In this document: positions 17,853 through 25,374 of the stretch, one piece after another
Layout: every line of letters begins with the position of its first letter
How positions within the stretch are numbered: position 1 is the first letter of the stretch
Assembly: GCF_900142575.1 (NCBI RefSeq)
Contig: NZ_FRBI01000003.1
Span: 43,926 to 107,925 of the forward strand
Direction: 5' to 3'
Length of the DNA stretch: 64,000 nt
Origin: Actinacidiphila paucisporea
GTDB taxonomy: Bacteria > Actinomycetota > Actinomycetes > Streptomycetales > Streptomycetaceae
Notes under the pieces: model-generated
Database searches by the model: none
What the model was told of the DNA's origin: nothing
The model's input: only the letters and a program-made list of their open reading frames with translations
Program-made: the position numbers and the translations under genes

Positions 17853-18407
17853 ATGATCCGGCGCATGGAAAGCCGGACGACCGACCTCGCCACCGCACCC
17901 GCGCCGGAACCGGGGCCCGGACCCGGTGCGGACTGGGCGCTGCACCCCGCCACGACGGCGGACGTCGAGCCGATCGCGGAGCTGCGCGCCCTCGTGATGC
18001 GCCCGGACCTGGAACGCCTCGGGCGCTACGACGAGCACCGCGTGCGGCAGCGCCTTCGGGACGCCTTCTCCCCGCGGCACACCTCGATCATCACGGTCGG
18101 CGGCGATTTCGCCGGCTGCGTCGCCCTCCGTCCGGCCGAAGTCGCCGGCGAGGGAGCCGCCGAAGTCGCCGGTGAGGGTGTGGCCGGGCAGTGGCTGGAG
18201 CACTTCTACCTCGACCCGCGCCACCAGGGCCGCGGCCTCGGCTCGGCCGTGCTGCGTACGCTGCTGGACCGCGCCGACGAGCAGCACGTCACCGTGCACC
18301 TGAACGTCCTGCAAGGCAGCGCCGCCCGCCGCCTCTACGAGCGGCACGGCTTCGTCGTCACGGCCGAGGACCCGATCGACGTCTACATGACCCGCCTTCC
18401 GCGCTGA
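17853..18407 (+). CDS. GNAT-family N-acetyltransferase
   Basis: This transfers an acetyl group from acetyl-CoA to an unknown amine. The 184-residue protein has a ~30-residue Pro-rich lead and a standard GNAT core: LHPATTADVEPIAELRALV opening, HFYLDPRHQGRGLGSAVL carrying the Q/R-x-x-G-x-G/A acetyl-CoA loop, and the closing NVLQGSAARRLYERHGFVV. An unusual duplicated stretch (EVAGEGAAEVAGEGVAG) sits in the loop before the CoA strand. The ATG at 17853 has GGA at good spacing; another ATG at 17865 is possible. It ends just before a terminator shared with the chitinase gene. Confidence 0.85.
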   Translation: MIRRMESRTTDLATAPAPEPGPGPGADWALHPATTADVEPIAELRALVMRPDLERLGRYDEHRVRQRLRDAFSPRHTSIITVGGDFAGCVALRPAEVAGEGAAEVAGEGVAGQWLEHFYLDPRHQGRGLGSAVLRTLLDRADEQHVTVHLNVLQGSAARRLYERHGFVVTAEDPIDVYMTRLPR

Positions 18408-18436
18408 GGACCCGCACCGGCGACCCGCAGGAACGA

Positions 18437-18468
18437 CCCCGCCCCCGGAAGGTGCGCCGGGGGCGGGG
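18437..18468. terminator. Bidirectional hairpin terminator
   Basis: CCCCGCCCCCGG at 18437-18448 pairs with CCGGGGGCGGGG at 18457-18468 across an eight-base loop, between convergent genes ending at 18407 and 18491. Confidence 0.8.
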
Positions 18469-18490
18469 AGGTCGAGCGGATCGGCGGAGG

Positions 18491-19606
18491 TCAGCAGGAG
18501 AGGTTGCCGCCCGCGGGTACGCCCAGGAGGGACGTGAAGCGCTGATAGGCGTTGACGCGGTCCTGCACCTCGGCGGGGTTGCCGCCGTTGCACTCGATGC
18601 TGCCGTTGATGCTGCGGATGGTCTCACCGAAACCGGCGCCGTTGACCATGGCGTTGTGCGGGGTCATCGTGCCCGGTCCCGACTGGGTGTTCCAGTACCA
18701 CAGCCCGGTCTTCCAGGCGATGGCCGAGTCGGTCTGCACGAGGTTCGGGTTGTGCAGCAGGTCGATGCCCAACGAGTCGCCGGCCGCCTTGTAGTTGAAG
18801 TTCCAGCTGAGCTGGATGGGCCCGCGGCCGTAGTACGCCGACTGGCCGGCGGGGCAGCCGTAGGGCTGGCTCGCGTCGCAGTAGTGCGGGTAGTTGGCGG
18901 TGTTCTGCTCCACGATGTAGACGAGACCGCCGGTTTCGTGGCTGACGTTGGCGAGGAAGGCCGCGGCCTCCTGCTTCTTGACCGTGTCGCTGCCGGTGGT
19001 GGCGAAGCCCGGGTACGCGCTGAGCGCCGCGGTCAGGCCGGCGTAGGTGTAGAAGGAGTTCCGGCTCGGGAACATCTGGTTGAACTGCGTCTCGCTGACC
19101 ACGAATCCGCCGGCGGGCGGCTGGGTGGTGCCACCGGTCGTACCGCCGGTGGTGCCGCCCGAGCCGGAGCAGGTGTAAGGGCTCCAGTACCAGGTGCTGA
19201 TCGTCGGGTCGTAGCCCGGGTTGTCGTGCGTGGCGATGTAGTCGAGGCCGTTGCTGTACTGCACGATGTTGCCGGTGACGTACGAGCGGCCCGCGACCCA
19301 CGCCGGGTAGCTGCACCCGCCGCCCGAGCCGCCGGTCGTACCGCCGGTGCCGCCCGAACCACCGCTGCACGTACCCTGGTCGGCCCAGACGTCGGCGGCA
19401 CCGGGCGTCTCGCCCTGCGTCCACCACTTCGCCGACCAGTTGTGGGTGTTGTAGGAGGCGGTCATGCCGCCGGTGTAGACCGAGGACGAATTCCACGCGG
19501 CGGCGCAGGTCGCCGCCGAGGCGGGTGACGCCAGGGGTACGAGGACCACCAGGCCGACGACGGCCGCGAGTGCGGCCAGGAACGCGATGAGACGCTGTCT
19601 CGACAA
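18491..19606 (-). CDS. Secreted GH19 chitinase with two chitin-binding modules
   Basis: This endochitinase cleaves chitin outside the cell. A signal peptide (LIAFLAALAAVVGLVVLVPL) of ~30 residues precedes two CBM5/12-type modules rich in Trp and Tyr (WNSSSVYTGG...WW; AWVAGRSYVTGN...WYW) separated by Gly/Ser/Thr linkers. A family-19 catalytic domain of ~200 residues follows, with the general-acid motif SHETGG and the AYYGRGPIQLSWNFNY block. The start is taken as TTG at 19606 because AAGGAG lies eight bases upstream. A GTG three codons earlier overlaps that ribosome-binding site. Two related 12-bp repeats upstream suggest DasR/chitin control. Confidence 0.92.
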   Translation of the reverse strand: MSRQRLIAFLAALAAVVGLVVLVPLASPASAATCAAAWNSSSVYTGGMTASYNTHNWSAKWWTQGETPGAADVWADQGTCSGGSGGTGGTTGGSGGGCSYPAWVAGRSYVTGNIVQYSNGLDYIATHDNPGYDPTISTWYWSPYTCSGSGGTTGGTTGGTTQPPAGGFVVSETQFNQMFPSRNSFYTYAGLTAALSAYPGFATTGSDTVKKQEAAAFLANVSHETGGLVYIVEQNTANYPHYCDASQPYGCPAGQSAYYGRGPIQLSWNFNYKAAGDSLGIDLLHNPNLVQTDSAIAWKTGLWYWNTQSGPGTMTPHNAMVNGAGFGETIRSINGSIECNGGNPAEVQDRVNAYQRFTSLLGVPAGGNLSC

Positions 19607-19660
19607 CGTGACCACTCCTTATGGGGGTTGAGTGGGGTCGAGGGCAACACTCCCACGGAT

Positions 19661-19689
19661 TGGTCTGGACCTGTCAATAGTCTGGACCA
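19661..19689 (-). promoter_or_regulatory. Chitinase promoter with paired DasR/chitin-type repeats
   Basis: Read on the plus strand, TGGTCTGGACCT (19661-19672) and TAGTCTGGACCA (19678-19689) are two copies of the 12-bp element known from Streptomyces chitinase promoters and DasR sites. On the minus strand a consensus -35, TTGACA, lies between them (19672-19677). The site overlaps the stop codon of the upstream MFS gene (19674-19676). Confidence 0.8.
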
Positions 19690-21122
19690 ACGCCGGCCCG
19701 TCGGCGGCGGCGCCGCGCGGTGGCCGGAGCGCCGGGCGGGGAGGTGCGTCGGGGGCGGGTGTCGGGGAGGGTGAGGGTGAACAGGGACGCGGCGAAGGCC
19801 ATGGCGGCGAGGACCAGGTAGACGGTGCGGTAGGCGGCGGGCGGGGCGGTCGCACTGGACTCCGAGGTGTTGGCGATCAGCAGGGTCGCGACCAGCGCCG
19901 GGGCCATGGCCATGGAGAACTGGCTGGTCACACTGTTGAGCGTGGACGCCTGCCCCATGTCCGCCTTCTCGATGGTGCTGAACGAGACGACGGTGAGGGG
20001 CATGAAGACCGCACCCATGCCCAGGCCCAGCAGGAACATGTAGAGCCGGAAGGCCCACGCCCCCGTGCCCGCGTCCACCGTGGTCATCACCGCCAGCACG
20101 ACGGCGACGCAGAAGATCCCGGAGGCGATGATCAGGCGCGGGCCCACCCTGTCGTACAGCCTGGCCACCACCTGCACGGTGAGCAGGACGCCGATCGCCT
20201 CGGTGAAGGTGCTGCTGCCGGACCGCAGCGCACTGCCGCCCTGCGCCTCCTGGATGAACAGCGGCGCCGCGTACATGGCCCCCATGAACGGCACCACGCC
20301 GATCAGGCCGACCACCTTCGTGTCGCGGAAGAGCGCGTCCTTGAACAGGCGCAGCCGCAGTATCGGTGCGGGGGTGCGGAGTTCGAAGACGACGGTCGCC
20401 GTCACCAGTACGGCGCCGGCGGCCAGGCTGCCGGCGATCGGCGGCGAGGACCAGCCCTGCCTGGCGCCCTCGCACACGCCGTACATGAGCAGCGATATCG
20501 CCCCGCCGGACATCAGCAGGCCGGGCACGTCGAGCCGACCGGGCGCCCCGTGCCGGGAGTTGTCGAGGAAGACCAGGCCGAAGAGGAGGGCGGCGGCACC
20601 GAAGGGCAGGTTGACGTAGAAGACCCAGCGCCAGGACAGGCCGTCGATCAGGACACCGCCGAGCATGGGCGCGACCGCCGGCGCGATCTGCTGCGGGATG
20701 GTCATGATCCGGGAGGCCCGCACCCGCTCCGCGGGCGTGAAGGTGCGGAAGAGCATGGCGGCGGCGACCGGGGTCAGCAGCCCGCCGGCCAGGCCCTGCA
20801 AGCCGCGGTAGACGACGAGTTGGCCGAGGCTGTCGGCCGATCCGCAGAGCACGGAGGAGGCGGTGAACAGGCCCATCGCGGCGAGCAGCACCGGCTTGCC
20901 GCCGAAACGGTCGCCGAGCCAGCCCGAGAGCGGGATGCTGATACCCACGCACACCGGATAGACGACGACCACGCTGTCGCTCCCGGCCGCCGACACGCCG
21001 AACTGGTGGGCAATGGACGGCAGCGCCACGGTGGTGATGGCACCGTCCATCACCACGAGGAAGAACGTGGCGACGAACATGACGGGTACGACCAGGCGCT
21101 GGTCCAAGCGGCGGCCGGACAT
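19674..21122 (-). CDS. MFS drug exporter, DHA2 type
   Basis: This is a proton-driven multidrug efflux permease of 482 residues with about 14 hydrophobic helices. Features include the opening VMFVATFFLVVMDGAITTVALPSIA (motif D-like), the GWLGDRFGGKPVLL loop (motif A) and a TPAERVRASRIMTIPQQIAPAVAPMLGGVL segment typical of the 14-helix DHA2 group. A strong ribosome-binding site (GGGAGGAGG) precedes the ATG at 21122. It is divergent from a MarR regulator, the classic exporter/repressor pair, so it is probably induced by the compound it exports. The gene has no room for a separate terminator before the chitinase promoter. Confidence 0.9.
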   Translation of the reverse strand: MSGRRLDQRLVVPVMFVATFFLVVMDGAITTVALPSIAHQFGVSAAGSDSVVVVYPVCVGISIPLSGWLGDRFGGKPVLLAAMGLFTASSVLCGSADSLGQLVVYRGLQGLAGGLLTPVAAAMLFRTFTPAERVRASRIMTIPQQIAPAVAPMLGGVLIDGLSWRWVFYVNLPFGAAALLFGLVFLDNSRHGAPGRLDVPGLLMSGGAISLLMYGVCEGARQGWSSPPIAGSLAAGAVLVTATVVFELRTPAPILRLRLFKDALFRDTKVVGLIGVVPFMGAMYAAPLFIQEAQGGSALRSGSSTFTEAIGVLLTVQVVARLYDRVGPRLIIASGIFCVAVVLAVMTTVDAGTGAWAFRLYMFLLGLGMGAVFMPLTVVSFSTIEKADMGQASTLNSVTSQFSMAMAPALVATLLIANTSESSATAPPAAYRTVYLVLAAMAFAASLFTLTLPDTRPRRTSPPGAPATARRRRRRAGVGPDY

Positions 21123-21229
21123 GGTCCTCCTCCCCCCGGGGCGGGCGCCCGGGGCGGTCTGCGGCGGGTAGTGCGTGCGTCGCCCTCAACGGCGTGCGTC
21201 CCCGGCACCCACGGGGTGAGAGGATATGC

Positions 21230-21249
21230 TGAGTCTACTCACTATGAGT
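21230..21249. promoter_or_regulatory. Candidate MarR operator of alternating half-sites
   Basis: TGAGT-CT-ACTCA (21230-21241) and ACTCA-CTA-TGAGT (21237-21249) are two overlapping perfect inverted repeats sharing the central ACTCA. They lie in the divergent MFS/marR intergenic region, next to an AT-rich ATATGCT box. The arrangement suits a dimeric winged-helix repressor controlling both genes. Confidence 0.55.
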
Positions 21250-21309
21250 CAGCGCATGAAGATGGACGGGCGTCGTGCGCCGCAGGTCGAGCGGGGAATT
21301 CGACGTTAC

Positions 21310-21407
21310 GGGTGGACGCACGGGTGGACGCACGAGTCGACACGGTGGTCGACGCACGCGTCGGGCACAGCAGTCAGGCGCAGAAGTCAGGCGCAGAAGT
21401 CAGGCGC
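21310..21407. repeat. Short tandem repeats in the marR leader
   Basis: GGGTGGACGCAC is present twice in tandem (21310-21333). A 13-base unit AGTCAGGCGCAGA is repeated nearly three times (21372-21407). Both are in the leader between the candidate operator and the MarR start. There are too few and too short copies for CRISPR. They could affect mRNA structure or be slipped-strand products. Confidence 0.6.
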
Positions 21408-21442
21408 GACAGTCGAATGCAGAGGGAGTGTGGCGGGACCCA

Positions 21443-21904
21443 GTGGTGCAGACCCGGAGCAGCGACGTACTGGTCGACGACCTCTTCAGGACGACGGTGC
21501 GCCTGCGTACTTACGTCGACGCCCGGCTGCGCGGCCACGGCCTGTCCGTATCGCGCCTGCGACTGCTGAGGGCACTCGCCACCGCGCAGGGCGAACCGCT
21601 GCGCATGCGGGACCTCGGCGAGGTGCTGAACGTCGCCCCCCGCACGGTCACCTCCCTCGTGGACGCCCTGGAGCGCGAAGGCCTGGTCGCGCGCGTACGC
21701 CACCCCACGGACCGCCGCGCGTACCTCCTCGCCCTGACCGACCTCGGCCGTACCACCCACACCAAGGCCGAGGAGATCGACCGCACCGCGCTGGCCACCG
21801 CGACCCGCAGCCTGAACGCCTCGCAGCGCGCGCAGTTGCTCGAACTGCTGGCGGTGCTGCGGGAGTCGGTGCCGGACGCCCTGCCGGGCCCGCCGGAGGG
21901 CTGA
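21443..21904 (+). CDS. MarR-family transcriptional regulator
   Basis: A winged helix-turn-helix repressor of about 153 residues. The central DNA-binding part reads MRDLGEVLNVAPRTVTSLVDALEREGLV, followed by the wing VRHPTDRRAYLLALT, with amphipathic helices at both ends for dimerisation. Two adjacent GTG codons (21443 and 21446) can start it, and GGGAG lies ~15 bases upstream; the first is annotated. It is divergent from the MFS exporter and very probably represses it and itself through the half-site array at 21230-21249. The ligand is unknown. Confidence 0.88.
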   Translation: MVQTRSSDVLVDDLFRTTVRLRTYVDARLRGHGLSVSRLRLLRALATAQGEPLRMRDLGEVLNVAPRTVTSLVDALEREGLVARVRHPTDRRAYLLALTDLGRTTHTKAEEIDRTALATATRSLNASQRAQLLELLAVLRESVPDALPGPPEG

Positions 21905-22027
21905 GGAGGCGGTCCGGCGGGACGGACCGGCGGGCGGGACCGGCCTTTGTTCGCCCGTGCCCGTGCCCGGCGTGGGCTAGGCTCGCAGCACGCCATCGGG
22001 GTGCCCGGTGCGCAGGCAACGGATACT

Positions 22028-22074
22028 TCTTTCTGCAAAAAAGAGGGACCCGGGTTCGAATCCCGGCGGGTCCG
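22028..22074 (+). tRNA. tRNA 3'-half-like relic (GCA-type anticodon loop)
   Basis: The right half of a tRNA can be drawn exactly: a 5-bp anticodon stem around loop CTGCAAA (22028-22044), a 5-base variable region, T arm CCGGG-TTCGAAT-CCCGG (22050-22066) and the acceptor 3' strand CGGGTCC plus G (22067-22074). No matching D arm or 5' acceptor strand (expected GGACCCG) exists upstream, so it is not a functional tRNA. Such 3' halves are typical of attachment sites left by integrative elements. The rest of the 541-base gap 21905-22445 shows nothing else. Confidence 0.45.
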
Positions 22075-22445
22075 GCTCCGGCCGGCCTGTGGTGCAGCGG
22101 CCCAGCACACTGCCTCCGTCGCCGACTTGGATCTCGGGCACTCCGCGGCCGCCGTCGCCGATCCGCCGCGCGGCGCCGCGTAACCCCGCTCCCTACGCGG
22201 CAGGCAGCGGCTGGACGGTCAGGTGGTAGTCCTGCCGGATCCGTACGGGCCGCGGTCGGGGCCTGTCCGCTTCGCGGCGGTCGTGCCAGGATTTCGCCAG
22301 TGGCAGCTACCGCCGGAGGGGGCTTCATGACAGCGCCGTTACTCAGTCCCACCGCAGGCAGCCCGCCGGGGGCACGCCCGGGGCGCGGCCGTGCGAGAGG
22401 TCGCGCGGGCAGCGCGGGAACCCCTGGTCACCAGGTCGGTCCAGC

Positions 22446-23870
22446 GTGAGTTGGGGTGAGCCGACCGGGCCGATCGACATCACGCCGTCCGATCTCGACG
22501 CGGCGGCCACGACGTTCGCCGGCGGGCAGACCCGGCTGGACGGCATCGCCGACACCTTGGGCTCGGCACTGCGCGCCGCCGCGGGGATGGCCGGCGACGA
22601 CAAGTACGGCAAGCAGTTCGCCAAGAGCTACGACCCTGCGGCCAGGGCGCTGTTCACGGTGCTGTCGGCGTCCGTGAGGGCGGTCGGCCAGTCCGCCACC
22701 GGGCTGGTGCGTACCGCGAACAACTACCTCACGGCCGACCACCACTCCAACCCCAAGGCGGGTAAGAGCACGCTGAAGCTCTTCGGCTGGCCCGCGGTGG
22801 TGGACGACGTGATGTATCCCGACCCGCCATCGGCGATCGGCGGCGGCAGCAACCACTGGCCCCCGCCGATCGACAAATACTGGGCGAACGGCCACCAGGA
22901 CCGGCTTCGTTCCGCGGCAGCCGCCTTCCGTACGGCGGCCGGAGACATCAACGGCCTCGGCGTCAGCCTGCACTTACAGGTGCAGGCCATCACCGACGTC
23001 AACACCAGTGGCGCCGTCACAGCGATGGCCGCCTTCTGGGCCCGGATCTGGCACGAAGGCGACCCCGGCGGCCTCGCCCCGCTCTCCACCGCACACCTCG
23101 CCTGCACGCAACTGGCGTCGGTGTGCGAGAAGTTCGCCGCATCCATCGACAAGGCGCACAGCGAGTTCGAGCACAAGGTGACCGAGGCGGGCCTGGCCAT
23201 CGGGATCACCACCGCACTGGGCGTCCTCGGTACGGTCGTCACCCTCGGCGGGTCCGACGCCGGGGCGGCCGCCCTGGACGCCGGCGAGGCCGCCGTGCTG
23301 TTCGCGTCCGTCGACGGCATCCTCGACACCGCCATGGCCGACCTCGCGGCCGAGGACATAGGCGAGTTGGAGACCGTCCTCGCCTCCGCCGCCGAAGGCG
23401 TCCCCGAGGTCGAGGCGGTGGACGCCGAGACCACCGAGGTCACCCAGGCACTCGACCGCGAGATGGCCGAGGCGGAAGCCAGAGGCGGCGGGAAACCCCC
23501 GCCGGAGGAGCCCGGAGAGGAGCCTCCCGGCAGGGGCGCCCAGAGGCGCGGCAAGGAATACGAGGACCATCTGCACGAGAAGCTCGACGGCGAGGGTAAT
23601 TTCAAGGAGGGCGGGCGAGAGTTCGACGGAACCCTGCGGGAAGGCGATCGCGAATCCTGGTACGAGGCGAAGTCCGGGAGGTACTGGGAGCTGGCCGAAC
23701 GGGATCCCAAAGTCCTGGCGAAATTCAAGTCGAGCCTGGGAGACGCGCGGCGGATCGCGCAGGCGAACGGAAAGAACTTTCTCCTCATATCCGAGAACGA
23801 CATCCCGCAGAGTATCATCGAGTGGCTCACCAAGAAGGGCTTCTCTTGGCGCATCATCCCCATGGAATAG
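22446..23870 (+). CDS. Polymorphic toxin with C-terminal REase-fold nuclease
   Basis: A 474-residue protein with a helical N-terminal region resembling WXG-type carriers (ITPSDLDAAATTFAGGQTRLDGIADTL). A long middle region includes a hydrophobic segment near residues 240-275, and a charged Pro/Glu linker follows. The last ~110 residues look like a restriction-endonuclease-fold toxin: GKEYEDHLHEKL, EFDGT near residue 392 and the E-x-K motif WYEAKSGRYWE near 405. Codon use in this toxin tip and the next gene is visibly AT-richer. Such proteins kill competing cells by cutting nucleic acid after contact or ESX-type export. The GTG at 22446 has a weak ribosome-binding site; a TTA codon lies near 22976. 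Confidence 0.7.
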   Translation: MSWGEPTGPIDITPSDLDAAATTFAGGQTRLDGIADTLGSALRAAAGMAGDDKYGKQFAKSYDPAARALFTVLSASVRAVGQSATGLVRTANNYLTADHHSNPKAGKSTLKLFGWPAVVDDVMYPDPPSAIGGGSNHWPPPIDKYWANGHQDRLRSAAAAFRTAAGDINGLGVSLHLQVQAITDVNTSGAVTAMAAFWARIWHEGDPGGLAPLSTAHLACTQLASVCEKFAASIDKAHSEFEHKVTEAGLAIGITTALGVLGTVVTLGGSDAGAAALDAGEAAVLFASVDGILDTAMADLAAEDIGELETVLASAAEGVPEVEAVDAETTEVTQALDREMAEAEARGGGKPPPEEPGEEPPGRGAQRRGKEYEDHLHEKLDGEGNFKEGGREFDGTLREGDRESWYEAKSGRYWELAERDPKVLAKFKSSLGDARRIAQANGKNFLLISENDIPQSIIEWLTKKGFSWRIIPME

Positions 23871-23879
23871 GAGTGACCG

Positions 23880-24314
23880 TTGTCCAGAAGCGCTGACATC
23901 GACCTCACCTTCGGCTGCTCGGTCAGCGTCGCCGACGTCCTGAAAAACCTTGCGGGCAGGGGCTGGACGCCGGTCGAGCCGCTGGGGATCTCCTACATGA
24001 TCGAGGAGGACGACGACCTGGACTGGGCGCAGGAAGAACCGGCCAAGCAATCGGAAGTCCTCGCCAGTCTGGACGCATTCGCGGTACGTTCCCTGCATGT
24101 CGGCATTTCGGTGTACCGGCCGGACGCGGAAACGGGTGGGCTGCTGCTTTTCTACCCGGGGCGGCAGGAAGCGTCTTTCACACCGTCGATCAACCGTCGT
24201 ACGCTTTCGTCGGCGCCGGAGATGACCGACATCGCGTGGTATATCGAAGAGCTGGTGCACCCGCTGCTCGCCGGGGACTTGCTGGGTTACCAGGCGCGGG
24301 ACATGGCCGACTGA
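23880..24314 (+). CDS. Probable immunity protein for the upstream toxin
   Basis: An acidic soluble protein of 144 residues starting nine bases after the toxin stop, at a TTG with GGAG six bases upstream. It contains the acidic patch MIEEDDDLDWAQEE and a compact alpha/beta pattern, with no signal peptide or membrane segment. No family is firmly recognised. Position, size, acidity and the shared AT-richer composition with the toxin tip are what mark it as the cognate immunity gene. The preceding nuclease is the likely target of its binding. Confidence 0.65.
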   Translation: MSRSADIDLTFGCSVSVADVLKNLAGRGWTPVEPLGISYMIEEDDDLDWAQEEPAKQSEVLASLDAFAVRSLHVGISVYRPDAETGGLLLFYPGRQEASFTPSINRRTLSSAPEMTDIAWYIEELVHPLLAGDLLGYQARDMAD

Positions 24315-24340
24315 CTCGGCGGGGGGCCGTATCGGCGACG

Positions 24341-25123
24341 TCAGTCGCGGGTCGACCTGCGCGTCGCACTCCGGGAGGAAGGCCGTCGTCGGAACAGCGC
24401 GGCCCACAGGAACGCCACGCCGAACAGCGCCGACTCGGGCGGTTGCTCGCGCATGCGGCGCAGTTCGACCTCCGCCAGGTCGGAGAAGATCCAGCGTAGC
24501 GATTCGGGTGTGTAGGCGAGGCCGCCCTGCAGGCTGCGTGCGCGGTAGAGGTCCGCGTCGGGAAGTTCCGACCCCATTCCCTTCTCGCCGGCGGCGAAGC
24601 AGGTGAGCGCGAGGTGGCCGCCGGGGACCAGGACGCGGTCGAGGAAGGCCAGGTAACTGACGCGGCGGTGCGGCGGCAGGTGGTGGAAGCACCCCGAGTC
24701 GACGACCAGGTCGTACGGGCCGTTCAACTCGCCGGCGGGGAGGGCGAAGGCGTCACCGCACACGAAGCGGACGTCCACTCCGGCCTCACGAGCCCGGTCC
24801 TCGGCCCAGGTGACGGCCACCGGGGAGAGGTCGACGGCGTCCACCTCGAAGCCGTTCGAGGCGAGGTACAGGGCGTTGCGGCCCGGTCCGCATCCCAGGT
24901 CCAGGACCCGGCAGGGGCTGATCAGGCCCTGCTCGACGTAGGCGGCCAGGTTCTCGTCCGGCTTCGCGGGGAAGAAGGGCACCGGCCTGGAGCGGTCGCC
25001 GTACAAGCGGTCCCAGAAGTCCCTGCCGTCGCCGGTCGCCGGCCGACCGGCCTCGGATCCGGTCGTGAACAGCGCGTCCAGCAGCGCGAACACATCGTCG
25101 ACAGTGCGTACGTTCCGGTCCAT
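24341..25123 (-). CDS. Class I SAM-dependent methyltransferase
   Basis: This 260-residue enzyme transfers a methyl group from SAM to an unknown small molecule. Motif I is VLDLGCGPGRNALYLA, the acidic ribose-binding strand is VDAVDLSPVAVTWAE, and the GDAFALP and VVDSGCFHHLPP segments are like those of thiopurine/tellurite-type methyltransferases. The ATG at 25123 (MDRNVRTVDDVF) has GAGGGGG upstream. It is convergent with the immunity gene and separated by only 26 bases. The following 250 bases to the phosphatase gene contain nothing recognised. Confidence 0.85.
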   Translation of the reverse strand: MDRNVRTVDDVFALLDALFTTGSEAGRPATGDGRDFWDRLYGDRSRPVPFFPAKPDENLAAYVEQGLISPCRVLDLGCGPGRNALYLASNGFEVDAVDLSPVAVTWAEDRAREAGVDVRFVCGDAFALPAGELNGPYDLVVDSGCFHHLPPHRRVSYLAFLDRVLVPGGHLALTCFAAGEKGMGSELPDADLYRARSLQGGLAYTPESLRWIFSDLAEVELRRMREQPPESALFGVAFLWAALFRRRPSSRSATRRSTRD

Positions 25124-25374
25124 CCGGCCCCCTCTCAACCCGGAGCGATCGTAGGAACGAGGAGCGTGAAAGGCCAGGTCGGAGGGTGTGGCGCGACGGC
25201 TGGAACGGGCTGCTGCGGGCGCCGTAGGACACCGGCGGGAACCTTCTCCGGCCCTCGGCCCCTCCTCCGCCCAAGCACCCGTGCGGGGTCAGGAAGGGGC
25301 CGTCCCGGCACGCGCGCGGCACACTATTTCACTGGGTTCTCCGGGCGACCGAAGAGCCGCGCGTATGCGGTCGG

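Noticed and set aside
21310..21407. CRISPR array
   Set aside because: Repeats are 12-13 bases with no spacers of regular length and no cas genes.
22028..22074. Functional tRNA-Cys
   Set aside because: The anticodon loop would fit, but there is no D arm or complementary 5' acceptor strand, so it is treated as a relic.
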